In this document: in pieces, positions 37,548 through 46,848 of the stretch
Layout: the number at the start of each line of letters is the position of its first letter
Numbering within the stretch: position 1 is the first letter of the stretch
Notes under the pieces: generated by a model
Databases searched by the model: none
What the model was told of the DNA's origin: nothing
The model's input: the letters and a program-made list of their open reading frames with translations, nothing else
Source of the DNA: Pseudoalteromonas sp. A25
Lineage (GTDB): Bacteria; Pseudomonadota; Gammaproteobacteria; Enterobacterales; Alteromonadaceae
Assembly (NCBI RefSeq): GCF_009176705.1
Contig: NZ_AP021846.1
Location: 1,644,001-1,708,000 of the forward strand
Length of the DNA: 64,000 bases
Direction of reading: 5' to 3'
Position numbers and translations under genes: made by a program

Positions 37548-39446
37548 ATGACAGCATTACCAATTATTGTTGGAATGGGGGGCATTAACGCCGCTGGGCG
37601 TACTTCATTTCATCAAGGATTTCGTCGTATCGTATTAGACAAGCTATCGCTCGCAGCACGACAAGAAACATTTTTAGGGTTAGCTACGCTAATGAACTTG
37701 GTTCGCTATCAAGATGGTAACTTGATGACATGTGATGGTGAGCCGATTGAAAAAGAGCAAGTAGAAGCGCGTTTTGGTGAGCAAATCAAGGCTGGTACGC
37801 TTATACGTAAAATAGAAAGTAATCACTTTGATGTGGATGCAACACATTGGCAGCAAAAGTTAACTATAAAAAGCAGTGATGACGGCGGATTAAAATTTAC
37901 TTGTAAAAAACGTGACTTGCCCAATCCGGTACCGAGCAGTTGGCAAGTTACTGAGCTTGATAAAAAATCAGTAGCCGTATTAGTACCAGATCAATTGGAA
38001 GTTAAGCACGATAGCTACCGTGATAACCCAGTTAAAGCTGCAGGTCAGTTTCCTACAGGCTTTGACCCTTCAACTATGTACAATAGCCGTTATCAACCAA
38101 GAGGTTTGCAAGCAACAATTTTTGCTGCAACGGATGCGGTACGCTCAACAGGGCTTGACTGGCATAAAGTGATGAATAGCGTGCGACCAGACCAAATTGG
38201 TACCTACTCAGCTTCTATTGCAGGACAAATGAATGATGAAGGCTTTGGTGGCTTGATCCGCGCACGAATGAAAGGCGAGCGTGTGAGCACCAAGCAGTTA
38301 GCGCTTGGATTGAATACAATGTCGACTGACTTCATCAACGCTTACGTAACGGGCAATGTGGGCACTACTTTTACAACGTCAGGCGCTTGTGCCACTTTTT
38401 TATATAATCTGCGTGCTGCGGTGAATGATATTCAAGCTGGTCGCACGCGTGTTGCGATTGTTGCAAGCGTTGAGTGTGCGTTAACTCCTGAGGTAATAGA
38501 GGGATTCGGTACCATGGGGGCGCTTGCGAATGAAGAGGGCCTAAAAAAACTAGATGGTAGTGATGAAGTTAATTATCGCCGTACAAGTCGTCCATTTGGT
38601 GATAACTGTGGTTTTACCATCGGTGAAGGGGCACAAGTTGCTATTTTAATGGATGACGAATTAGCATTATCGATGGGGGCGCAAGTAATGGGTTCTGTGG
38701 TCGATGTTTTTGTTAATGCTGATGGCGTTAAAAAATCAATTACAGCGCCAGGTCCTGGGAATTATATCACTATGGCTAAATCTGTTGCATTGGCTCAGCA
38801 GATAGCCGGCAGTGATGCGTTGCGCCAGCGAAGCTTTATTTTGGCTCATGGCTCTAGTACCCCTCAAAATAGAGTTACTGAGTCGTTAATTTATCATAAA
38901 GTTGCCGAGGCGTTTGAAATTAGTAATTGGAAAATAGCAGCGCCAAAGGCTTTTGTTGGCCACACAATCGCACCTGCTAGTGGTGATCAACTGGCAATGG
39001 CATTGGGTGTGTTTAGTCACAACATTATGCCCGGGATCACAACGATAGATAGTGTTGCAGACGATGTTTACGATGAACATTTAGATATTCGCACTGAGCA
39101 TTATGAATGCGATGACATGGATATTGCGTTTATTAACTCAAAAGGCTTTGGTGGCAACAATGCCACTGCAACTGTATTCTCACCAAATCAAACAATGAAG
39201 CTACTAGCTAAACGCTATAGCGAGGAAGTGTTTAAGGGTTACCAGCAAAAACGCTGTTTGACAGAGCAAGCGCAAGCGCGATATCAACAAGAGGCTGATT
39301 TGGGGCAATATCAACTCATTTATCGATTTGGTGAAGGCCAAATAGATGAGACAGCGTTGGTTATTGGTAAAGAGTCGATGTCGATCCCAGGTTTTGATAA
39401 CGACATTGTATTGACAGGTAACAACCAATATACAGATTTGAGCTAG
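37548..39446 (+). CDS. fabY: Beta-ketoacyl-ACP synthase FabY-type
   Basis: 632 residues, much longer than FabB/FabF (about 410) and like P. aeruginosa FabY, which starts fatty acid synthesis by condensing acetyl-CoA with malonyl-ACP. Catalytic residues are Cys281 (TTSGACATFL), His434 (LAHGSSTPQN) and His472 (VGHTIAPASGD), giving a Cys-His-His triad. SKGFGGNNATATV near the C-terminus is the usual glycine loop of ketosynthases. The N-terminal 150 residues are specific to this subfamily. It ends at a strong terminator (39468-39493) and stands alone, divergent from an AraC-type regulator. Confidence 0.88.
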   Translation: MTALPIIVGMGGINAAGRTSFHQGFRRIVLDKLSLAARQETFLGLATLMNLVRYQDGNLMTCDGEPIEKEQVEARFGEQIKAGTLIRKIESNHFDVDATHWQQKLTIKSSDDGGLKFTCKKRDLPNPVPSSWQVTELDKKSVAVLVPDQLEVKHDSYRDNPVKAAGQFPTGFDPSTMYNSRYQPRGLQATIFAATDAVRSTGLDWHKVMNSVRPDQIGTYSASIAGQMNDEGFGGLIRARMKGERVSTKQLALGLNTMSTDFINAYVTGNVGTTFTTSGACATFLYNLRAAVNDIQAGRTRVAIVASVECALTPEVIEGFGTMGALANEEGLKKLDGSDEVNYRRTSRPFGDNCGFTIGEGAQVAILMDDELALSMGAQVMGSVVDVFVNADGVKKSITAPGPGNYITMAKSVALAQQIAGSDALRQRSFILAHGSSTPQNRVTESLIYHKVAEAFEISNWKIAAPKAFVGHTIAPASGDQLAMALGVFSHNIMPGITTIDSVADDVYDEHLDIRTEHYECDDMDIAFINSKGFGGNNATATVFSPNQTMKLLAKRYSEEVFKGYQQKRCLTEQAQARYQQEADLGQYQLIYRFGEGQIDETALVIGKESMSIPGFDNDIVLTGNNQYTDLS

Positions 39447-39467
39447 ATAAAAATTGTTAAGCAAAGC

Positions 39468-39493
39468 AAGGCGCTCAGGAAGAGCGCCTTTTT
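39468..39493 (+). terminator. Terminator of fabY
   Basis: AAGGCGCTC and GAGCGCCTT form a nine-base-pair stem with loop AGGAA, followed by a T-run. Confidence 0.9.
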
Positions 39494-39711
39494 CATAATG
39501 ATGTTTTCTGCTTTGTTAATTCCCCTCTCTTTGAAACTTGTTTCTCATATCAATAACGATGATTTTCAAATATAAATTGAGACTCCATTTACTTTTGTAT
39601 AGGAAGCCCTAAACTAAAAGAGGTTAGTAAGAAAGAGTGGTTGCAAGTTGTATCGACTGATTATGAGGTTGAAATAACAAGCTGATGTACATACAGTTTG
39701 GTTGGTTTATC

Positions 39712-39954
39712 TTAATTACAATACTTTAGGCATCGCGATGTCGCTGTAACTAACATAAACCCATCTTTATCACTCTGTTCAAAACGCTGTACTGCAATAT
39801 CTGTATTATCTGCGAAGTGGGTTGTGACAAAAGTAACTTTTTGTATTCTTCCAAACGTTGCATATAACAGGCTGAGTATAGAGTTTTCGATACAACAACC
39901 TAAGCTGTGGTTCGCGCTCAAATAGCAGAGCTTACATGTTTTAAAAGGTTGCAA
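39712..39954 (-). CDS. Possible small protein or gene remnant, unknown
   Basis: An 80-codon ORF with six Cys; parts such as VTTHFADNTDIAVQRFEQ and KDGFMLVTATSRC look protein-like rather than random. I do not recognise a family and see no ribosome binding site. It could be a relic of a longer gene in this otherwise empty 634-bp stretch, or chance. Confidence 0.25.
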   Translation of the reverse strand: MQPFKTCKLCYLSANHSLGCCIENSILSLLYATFGRIQKVTFVTTHFADNTDIAVQRFEQSDKDGFMLVTATSRCLKYCN

Positions 39955-40080
39955 CTGAACTACTTACGGTTTTCTTATCGAAAGTGTTTGGCACAATACA
40001 ATCACTAATAATAGTCGATTGTACAAGCTCAATGTTAGGCACCTTCGATATCGTATCACGATGAAAAGTAAGAGGATATC

Positions 40081-41652
40081 ATGGGTAATCACCACGATAA
40101 GTACAGTATTGATAATACCGATTACACGGTTGGACAAGATAATGTCCAAAAGTGGGGGTTTGACGTTCACAACCCTGTATTTGGTGTTAGTGCTGGATTG
40201 ATATTGGCGTTTTTGGTCGCTGTTTTACTTGTTGACTCTGAAGTAGCGAAATCCACTCTAGATGGCATCAAATGGGACATCATTGGTACTTTTGACGCTT
40301 TGTTTATGTGGTCAGGTAATTTGTTTGTTGTCTTTTGTCTTGCTTTGGTTGTCTCTCCTTATGGTAAAATTCGCCTCGGCGGAGAGAATGCCAAACCGAG
40401 TTATTCTAGGGTGTCATGGTTAGCCATGTTATTTGCTGCTGGTATGGGCATCGGCCTGATGTTTTGGGGGGTGGCAGAGCCAGTTGCCTACTACACTGGT
40501 TGGTATGAAACCCCACTTAATGTAACTGCAAATACACCAGAAGCAGCAAAAATGGCAATGGGCGCAACAATGTATCATTGGGGTTTACACCCATGGGCGA
40601 TATACGCGGTCGTTGCTTTGTCATTGGCATTTTTTGCATACAATAAAGGTTTGCCATTATCAATTCGTTCTATTTTTTATCCTATTTTAGGTGATAGAGC
40701 GTGGGGGTGGCCGGGTCATATTATTGACATCTTGGCCGTATTAGCCACTTTATTTGGTTTAGCGACATCCTTGGGGTTAGGTGCACAGCAAGCAGGCGCA
40801 GGGATTGAACATGTGTTTGGTATTGAAGCAGGGCTAGGCCTACAAGTAGGAGTCATTGTTGGTGTTACCGCATTGGCTATTATTTCTGTTGTACGTGGTA
40901 TCGATGGTGGTGTTAAGGTACTTAGTAACACCAATATGATTATTGCCTTTGTGTTACTTGTTTTTGTTGGAGCGGTTGGGTTTGCTGTTGCGGTAGGTAA
41001 TATTCCCACAACATTAATTGCTTACATTGAAAACATTATTCCTTTAAGTAATCCGCATGGCCGAGAAGACGAAGCTTGGTTCCAAGGGTGGACTGTATTT
41101 TATTGGGCATGGTGGATCTCATGGTCACCGTTTGTTGGCATGTTCATAGCCCGAGTATCTGAAGGACGTACAATTCGAGAGTTCATCACTGCGGTGTTAC
41201 TTATTCCTACGCTCGTAACTGTAATTTGGATGTCTATTTATGGCGGAATCGCAATTGACCAAATTCAAAATGGGGTAGGAGCGTTAGGCACTGAAGGTCT
41301 GACCGAAGTACCGTTAGCAATGTTTCAAATGTTTGATAATTTGCCAATGAGTAATGTGTTATCTCTGATCGCAATTGTACTGATATTAGTGTTTTTTATT
41401 ACCTCATCTGACTCTGGCTCATTAGTTATAGACAGTATTACCGCAGGTGGCAAAATTGATGCGCCAGTGCCACAGCGTATCTTTTGGGCAACTACGGAAG
41501 GGGCGATTGCAGCAGCGCTGCTGTGGATTGGGGGAACTGAAGCGATAGAGGCATTGCAAGCTGGTGCAATTTCTACTGGTTTGCCATTTACGTTTGTACT
41601 ATTACTGATGTGTGTGAGTTTAGTGTTGGGTCTCAGAACAGAACCTAAATAA
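40081..41652 (+). CDS. BCCT-family betaine/choline/carnitine transporter (C-terminus altered by insertion)
   Basis: 523 residues with twelve membrane helices. The glycine-rich substrate helix GMGIGLMFWGVAEP, the tryptophan segment FYWAWWISWSPFVGMFIARVSEGRTIREF (family core, aromatic box) and SSDSGSLV identify the BCCT family, which imports betaine, choline, carnitine or related compounds with Na+ or H+, often for osmoprotection. The ribosome binding site is AGAGGA. The final T of the target duplication plus AA of the inserted element make the TAA stop. Without the insertion the frame continues for nine more residues (YGSRQVSFK) to a stop at 41874, so the native tail was probably lost. Transport function is likely retained, since only the cytoplasmic tail changes. 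Substrate unassigned. Confidence 0.9.
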   Translation: MGNHHDKYSIDNTDYTVGQDNVQKWGFDVHNPVFGVSAGLILAFLVAVLLVDSEVAKSTLDGIKWDIIGTFDALFMWSGNLFVVFCLALVVSPYGKIRLGGENAKPSYSRVSWLAMLFAAGMGIGLMFWGVAEPVAYYTGWYETPLNVTANTPEAAKMAMGATMYHWGLHPWAIYAVVALSLAFFAYNKGLPLSIRSIFYPILGDRAWGWPGHIIDILAVLATLFGLATSLGLGAQQAGAGIEHVFGIEAGLGLQVGVIVGVTALAIISVVRGIDGGVKVLSNTNMIIAFVLLVFVGAVGFAVAVGNIPTTLIAYIENIIPLSNPHGREDEAWFQGWTVFYWAWWISWSPFVGMFIARVSEGRTIREFITAVLLIPTLVTVIWMSIYGGIAIDQIQNGVGALGTEGLTEVPLAMFQMFDNLPMSNVLSLIAIVLILVFFITSSDSGSLVIDSITAGGKIDAPVPQRIFWATTEGAIAAALLWIGGTEAIEALQAGAISTGLPFTFVLLLMCVSLVLGLRTEPK

Positions 41653-41843
41653 CCTCAGCTGCACATAAGTGAATGTGCCCAATAAAGCTATTTCGCTCAC
41701 TCTCTGCGTTATTTTTACTTGTAATAGCGCGCTATTACTTCGCGAAAATGCCTTGATATTGAGCAAAATATCATCATTGGATGTTGAAGGGGTTACAACG
41801 TTTCTATTGTGAACTACCAAAACTCTTATCCACAGCTGAGGTT
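41651..41843 (+). mobile_element. 193-bp MITE-like element, copy 3 (divergent)
   Basis: Exactly 193 bp, aligning without gaps to copy 2 with about 18 differences by eye. The ends are AACCTCAGCTGCACATAAG and the inverted CTTATCCACAGCTGAGGTT (16 of 19 paired). The duplication AAAT is at 41647-41650 and 41844-41847. The core palindrome is retained in changed form: GTAATAGCGCGCTATTAC is now fully self-complementary. It is inserted nine codons before the original BCCT stop. Confidence 0.92.
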
Positions 41844-41877
41844 AAATACGGAAGCCGACAAGTCAGCTTTAAATAAC

Positions 41878-41912
41878 AAAAAAGGCGAAACTGAATAAGT
41901 TTCGCCTTTTTT
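41878..41912. terminator. Bidirectional terminator between BCCT gene and dnaQ-like gene
   Basis: AAAAAAGGCGAAACT and its complement AGTTTCGCCTTTTTT form a 15-bp stem around gaata. It follows the pre-insertion BCCT stop directly and also lies beyond the stop of the convergent exonuclease gene. Confidence 0.88.
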
Positions 41913-41944
41913 AATTTTTGATCCGTCAAAGTATGATTGGTTTA

Positions 41945-42646
41945 TTATTGCCAAATGTCTTTGACCATCGTTTTTGGGTCTAAGCAGTATTGTGATTGAG
42001 CTTGCAATAACTCTGCGGTTGCTAAAGCGTCAGATAACGCATGATGTGGTTGGTAGTAGGGTAATCCATACCGCTTTCTGCAGTCGGCTAAGCGTATTGA
42101 AGGGATGGGCTTACGTTTGAGCCAGTCAAGCCATGATCGATGTTCCTTGATAGCGGTTTTTTCTACCATCATAGTGTCTATAACTGGAAACTCTATTCCT
42201 TCACCCAATCTTGCCATCAACGCGGCGTGAAAAAATGTTTTTTCGACAAACTGATAATGTACAACGATGATTTTCCCTTTCAAAGCGTACAATATTTCGT
42301 CTAGAACTTGAGTTAAATCAGGTGCCATTTCTATTTGAGAATGGGTGATCCTGTGAAGAATTACCGACTCTTCTGCGAGCACACAATTGGGCTTCACTAG
42401 CCAGTGTTTGGCTTGGCCACATCGGATCCTCCTAAGGTCAAATGGTACGATACCCACACTAACAATATCGTCTTTGGTTGGGTCTAGTCCGGTTGTTTCA
42501 AAATCAAGTGCAACAAATTCTGTGTTTTCTAAGCTAGAAAATGGATCGGGTACGCCTTGTTGGTAAAAGCTTTTCAGTCGCGCGTCTTTTGAAATTTCAG
42601 CTAGGCGCTTAAAGCGTCCTTGCCAAGATATGATCTTACCCTGCAT
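41945..42646 (-). CDS. DnaQ-family 3'-5' exonuclease
   Basis: 233 residues from the ATG at 42646; a GTG at 42661 would add five residues. DEDDh exonuclease motifs: ExoI FVALDFETTGLDP (Asp and Glu), ExoII IVVHYQFVEKTFFHAAL, ExoIII YQPHHALSDALATAELL (His and Asp). Proteins of this type, resembling the polymerase III epsilon subunit, trim DNA or RNA 3' ends. It follows the cNMP/CBS/DUF294 gene by 39 bases on the same strand, a pairing common in gammaproteobacteria and often linked with acetate metabolism genes, which are not adjacent here. Confidence 0.87.
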   Translation of the reverse strand: MQGKIISWQGRFKRLAEISKDARLKSFYQQGVPDPFSSLENTEFVALDFETTGLDPTKDDIVSVGIVPFDLRRIRCGQAKHWLVKPNCVLAEESVILHRITHSQIEMAPDLTQVLDEILYALKGKIIVVHYQFVEKTFFHAALMARLGEGIEFPVIDTMMVEKTAIKEHRSWLDWLKRKPIPSIRLADCRKRYGLPYYQPHHALSDALATAELLQAQSQYCLDPKTMVKDIWQ

Positions 42647-42685
42647 GATATTCAACAGCACTTAGCATAGTCATTAATGGCCTCA

Positions 42686-44581
42686 TTACTTCATTTTAGC
42701 TTTGTTTTGATATCTAAATTTTAAAAAGCTTTGCGCTTTATCTAGCACGCCAAAAGCTTCTTTGAGGTTTCGTTGCTCAAATTCAGATAACGTCTCTGGC
42801 GGTAAACTGTTGTCAGGCTTATCACCTTGTTCAATCTGCCAAGACTGGTGTTTTATTCTCATAATAGCGATGTACTCAAGCGCTGCTTCAAGGTCGAGCA
42901 CTTTTCCTTTAGGGAGAATATTTGCTTCGTTTATATCTTGTAATCTTTCAAAAGAATTTTGTTTTCGTGACCCGACAGCGAGCGCATGGACTCGTATCAA
43001 GTCTGAAAGTGGCGCTGTACCACGTCTTTTTATGTTCATAGAACGTTTATGCTCGCCATCTTGCTCCAACACAAAGCCATTAAAGAACCCAAGTGGCGGT
43101 GTTCTTCTCAGTGCGTTATGAGCCATTGCCGCTAAAAAGCTTGGGGTATTTTGAGCTTTTTTGCTCACAAAGGTTGTAAGTTGCTCTGCCCATTTTATTT
43201 CTCCCCAAACACCTTCTAAATCAAAAAATATTGAGCTATTCAATAGTGCTTCGGGTTTTGGGTTTTCTATCCAGTCATTAAATTGCGCTTGCCACTGATC
43301 TAGCGTTAGACGCCACGAAGGGTTGCTCGCCATTATGCCACCATCACAGTACTTATAGCCGCAATTAGCTAAACCATCACAAACATATTTGGCCAATTGT
43401 TCAAAGTATCTACCATGCTTATCAGGTTGGTAACGGTTATCGAGAATTAAAGCATTATCTTGATCCGTTACAAGCAACTGCTCATCACGTGCCATTGACC
43501 CGAGTGCGATAAAGCAGTATTGAATGGGTGGTGGGCCCAACTTAGCTTCAGCAAGTTCTAAGAGCTTGTGTTTAAAAGTTTTTCCTATTACCGACATTGC
43601 TGAACCGATCATATGTGAGTTGGCGTCTTCATTAACCATGCGCGTAAAAATAGTACTGAGCTGGGTTGAGTAATGTGCTAAATCTTCAACACTTTTTTGC
43701 TCCATAAGCCCTTGTACAAATAACAAGCTACTCTGCGATTCGTAGCGCAAAATGTCCGATAAGGTCAGCATACCAATGGGTTTGCGTTTATGTACAATTG
43801 GCAAGTGATGCACGTTATCTCTTAGCATAAGCATCATTGCTTCGAACACATAGGCGTTAGAGTCGATTAGAACAACATCGGTTGTCATGATATCTGCAAC
43901 TGGTGTGTCGTAAGGTAAGCCTTTAGCAACTACTTTGCTACGTAAATCTCTATCACTTATTAGTCCAACTACCTGAGCATCATCTTCTTCAGGATCCTCT
44001 ATCACAGGTTTAGCCGGATCATAGATTAACAACGAGGATACTTGTTCGTCGGCCATAACCTGCGCTGCTTGGCGTACAGTACTATTTTGGTCTACATAAA
44101 CGGCTTCTTTTAAAATGAGCTTGGTTACCTTTGCGGTTGTCATGTCGTTGCTATCAGCATGTTTAGACACCGTCATTTTCAATCGCGCGTTATCATCTGC
44201 TTCAAAATAATCTGCAAAAAATTCAAATTCGTTACAATACTCATCGAATATATCTACAGGAATACAATATACCAGCGTGTCTTCTAAGGTGTTGGCATCG
44301 AAACGGACTTTGCGGTTCATTAATAACCCTCGATGGCCAAAAATACCGCCTGCAGAAATACGATGATACAGCTCCCCAGAACGCCTTAGTAGCTCTACAG
44401 CCCCTGATCTGATCACATAGAGATAAGTAATTTGCTGCCCATATTCAAAAATTTCGCTATCTTGGCGGTAATAACTCACCTCAACATGACAGGCTAGTCT
44501 ATTTAATGCCTCAGAGGGCAGATCGGTAAATGGAGGGTAAGCTTCTAAAAAGTTGGCAATTTCCTGATGTTCAACTTCCAT
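42686..44581 (-). CDS. cNMP-binding, CBS-pair, DUF294 nucleotidyltransferase-like signalling protein
   Basis: 631 residues. Order: cyclic nucleotide-binding domain (about 10-130; YGQQITYLYVIRSGAVELL), two CBS domains (about 155-285; VDQNSTVRQAAQVMADEQVSSLL and LMLRDNVHHLPIVHKRKPIG), a DUF294 putative nucleotidyltransferase (about 300-440; FIALGSMARDEQLLVTDQDNALIL, with the GSxxR and DxD residues), and DUF294_C (about 475-620; PPLGFFNGFVLEQDGEH). It resembles GlnD-like nucleotidyltransferases under adenylate or cyclic-nucleotide control; the target is unknown. It is co-directional with the exonuclease gene just downstream. Confidence 0.88.
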   Translation of the reverse strand: MEVEHQEIANFLEAYPPFTDLPSEALNRLACHVEVSYYRQDSEIFEYGQQITYLYVIRSGAVELLRRSGELYHRISAGGIFGHRGLLMNRKVRFDANTLEDTLVYCIPVDIFDEYCNEFEFFADYFEADDNARLKMTVSKHADSNDMTTAKVTKLILKEAVYVDQNSTVRQAAQVMADEQVSSLLIYDPAKPVIEDPEEDDAQVVGLISDRDLRSKVVAKGLPYDTPVADIMTTDVVLIDSNAYVFEAMMLMLRDNVHHLPIVHKRKPIGMLTLSDILRYESQSSLLFVQGLMEQKSVEDLAHYSTQLSTIFTRMVNEDANSHMIGSAMSVIGKTFKHKLLELAEAKLGPPPIQYCFIALGSMARDEQLLVTDQDNALILDNRYQPDKHGRYFEQLAKYVCDGLANCGYKYCDGGIMASNPSWRLTLDQWQAQFNDWIENPKPEALLNSSIFFDLEGVWGEIKWAEQLTTFVSKKAQNTPSFLAAMAHNALRRTPPLGFFNGFVLEQDGEHKRSMNIKRRGTAPLSDLIRVHALAVGSRKQNSFERLQDINEANILPKGKVLDLEAALEYIAIMRIKHQSWQIEQGDKPDNSLPPETLSEFEQRNLKEAFGVLDKAQSFLKFRYQNKAKMK

Positions 44582-44742
44582 GATTTGCCCTAAATTAAGA
44601 CGATGATTAGCTACTATTGTGGGAGAGAGTCATGCAATTTGCAACGACAGTGGTGATGGTATGTTTTATTGAGCAATTAACAGGTTGATGAAAGTAGATA
44701 GCAAAGCAAAAAATAAAATTATGAGGTGCGTGCGAGAAAACT

Positions 44743-44771
44743 GGGTGAGTGTACTACCTGTACACTCACCC
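44743..44771 (-). terminator. Terminator of the adhC-fghA unit
   Basis: GGGTGAGTGTAC at 44743-44754 is exactly complementary to 44760-44771 (12 bp, five-base loop), with AGTTTTC following on the minus strand. It lies nine bases beyond the fghA stop. Confidence 0.75.
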
Positions 44772-44779
44772 ATAGGCTA

Positions 44780-45619
44780 TTAAAAGTGCGATGCATGAAA
44801 CCGCAAATGTTCATCTATAAAACTACTGATAAAAAAGTAGCTATGATCATAGCCTTCTCGCATATTGAGCGTCAGCGGATAGTTGTTACTTTGCGCCGCT
44901 TTTTGTATATGCCAAGGTTGTAATTGTTCATCTAAAAAGTTATCTGCATCACCTTGGTCAATTAAAATAGGAGGAGCAGACTCAAACTTCAGTGTAGAGA
45001 TAAGTGCGGTTGCATCGTATTGCTGCCAAATTTTGGTATCTATTCCTAAATAGCCGGTAAAGGCTTTAATGCCCCATGGACACTGTTGAGGATGCACAAT
45101 TGGGCTGAAGGCTGAGATACTAGAATACTGACCTGTATTACGCAAACCGATAGTTAACGCGCCATGACCCCCCATAGAGTGACCACTAATCGCTTGCTGT
45201 TGGGTTACAGGAAAGTGGCTTTTAATTAGTTGTGGCAGCTCAGTAACGACATAGTCATACATTTGATAATGCTTATCAAATGGTGGCATGATTGCATTGA
45301 CATAAAACCCCGCACCAAGACCAAAATCGTATTCTCCCTTTGGGTCATCCGGAATATGATCCCCTCGAGGACTTGTGTCAGGTGCCACAATTGCAATACC
45401 CAACTCATTGGCAATTTTGAATGCTCCTGCTTTTTGCATAAAGTTCTCATCAGTGCAGGTTAGGCCTGAAAGCCAATAAAGCACTGGCACTTTTTCACCT
45501 TTATTAACCACTTCAGGTAAAAAAATGGCGAAAGTCATATCACATTGAGTAGTTGTACTGGCGTGGCGATAGCGCTTATGCCAGCCGCCAACTACTTTGT
45601 TGCTGGCGACAAGTTCCAT
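44780..45619 (-). CDS. fghA: S-formylglutathione hydrolase
   Basis: 279 residues, the usual length. It hydrolyses S-formylglutathione to formate and glutathione, the second step of glutathione-dependent formaldehyde detoxification. The alpha/beta-hydrolase nucleophile is Ser148 in AISGHSMGGHGAL; the early segment VPVLYWLSGLTCTDENF and the late YDHSYFFISSFIDEH, with the catalytic His, are characteristic of esterase D. It lies nine bases after adhC on the same strand. Confidence 0.96.
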   Translation of the reverse strand: MELVASNKVVGGWHKRYRHASTTTQCDMTFAIFLPEVVNKGEKVPVLYWLSGLTCTDENFMQKAGAFKIANELGIAIVAPDTSPRGDHIPDDPKGEYDFGLGAGFYVNAIMPPFDKHYQMYDYVVTELPQLIKSHFPVTQQQAISGHSMGGHGALTIGLRNTGQYSSISAFSPIVHPQQCPWGIKAFTGYLGIDTKIWQQYDATALISTLKFESAPPILIDQGDADNFLDEQLQPWHIQKAAQSNNYPLTLNMREGYDHSYFFISSFIDEHLRFHASHF

Positions 45620-45628
45620 ATAATTCCC

Positions 45629-46771
<1,143 letters not shown>

Positions 46772-46832
46772 TTAGACCTCAAAGTATAATTACATTATTT
46801 TATTTGATAATATCAGTTTCTTTAAAACACTT

Positions 46833-46846
46833 TTACATATGTGTAA
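46833..46846. promoter_or_regulatory. Short dyad in the adhC-lysR divergent promoter region
   Basis: TTAC-ATATGT-GTAA, an inverted repeat immediately before the lysR ATG. LysR-type regulators commonly bind such dyads in the divergent intergenic region; this assignment is tentative. Confidence 0.3.
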
Positions 46847-46848
46847 TA

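Larger units (their letters stand above)
39447..40080. other. 634-bp intergenic region between fabY and the BCCT gene
   Basis: It holds the fabY terminator at its left end and one weak minus-strand ORF (39712-39954, listed separately). The rest shows no convincing gene or repeat. AGAGGA just before the ATG at 40081 is the BCCT ribosome binding site. Confidence 0.5.

Noticed and set aside
39964..40170. Minus-strand ORF upstream of the BCCT gene
   Set aside because: It overlaps the BCCT start and ribosome binding site and shows only low-complexity hydrophobic sequence.
32991..41843. The three 193-bp repeats as a CRISPR array or REP sequence
   Set aside because: They are far apart, longer than either, and each has its own target duplication, so transposition explains them better.
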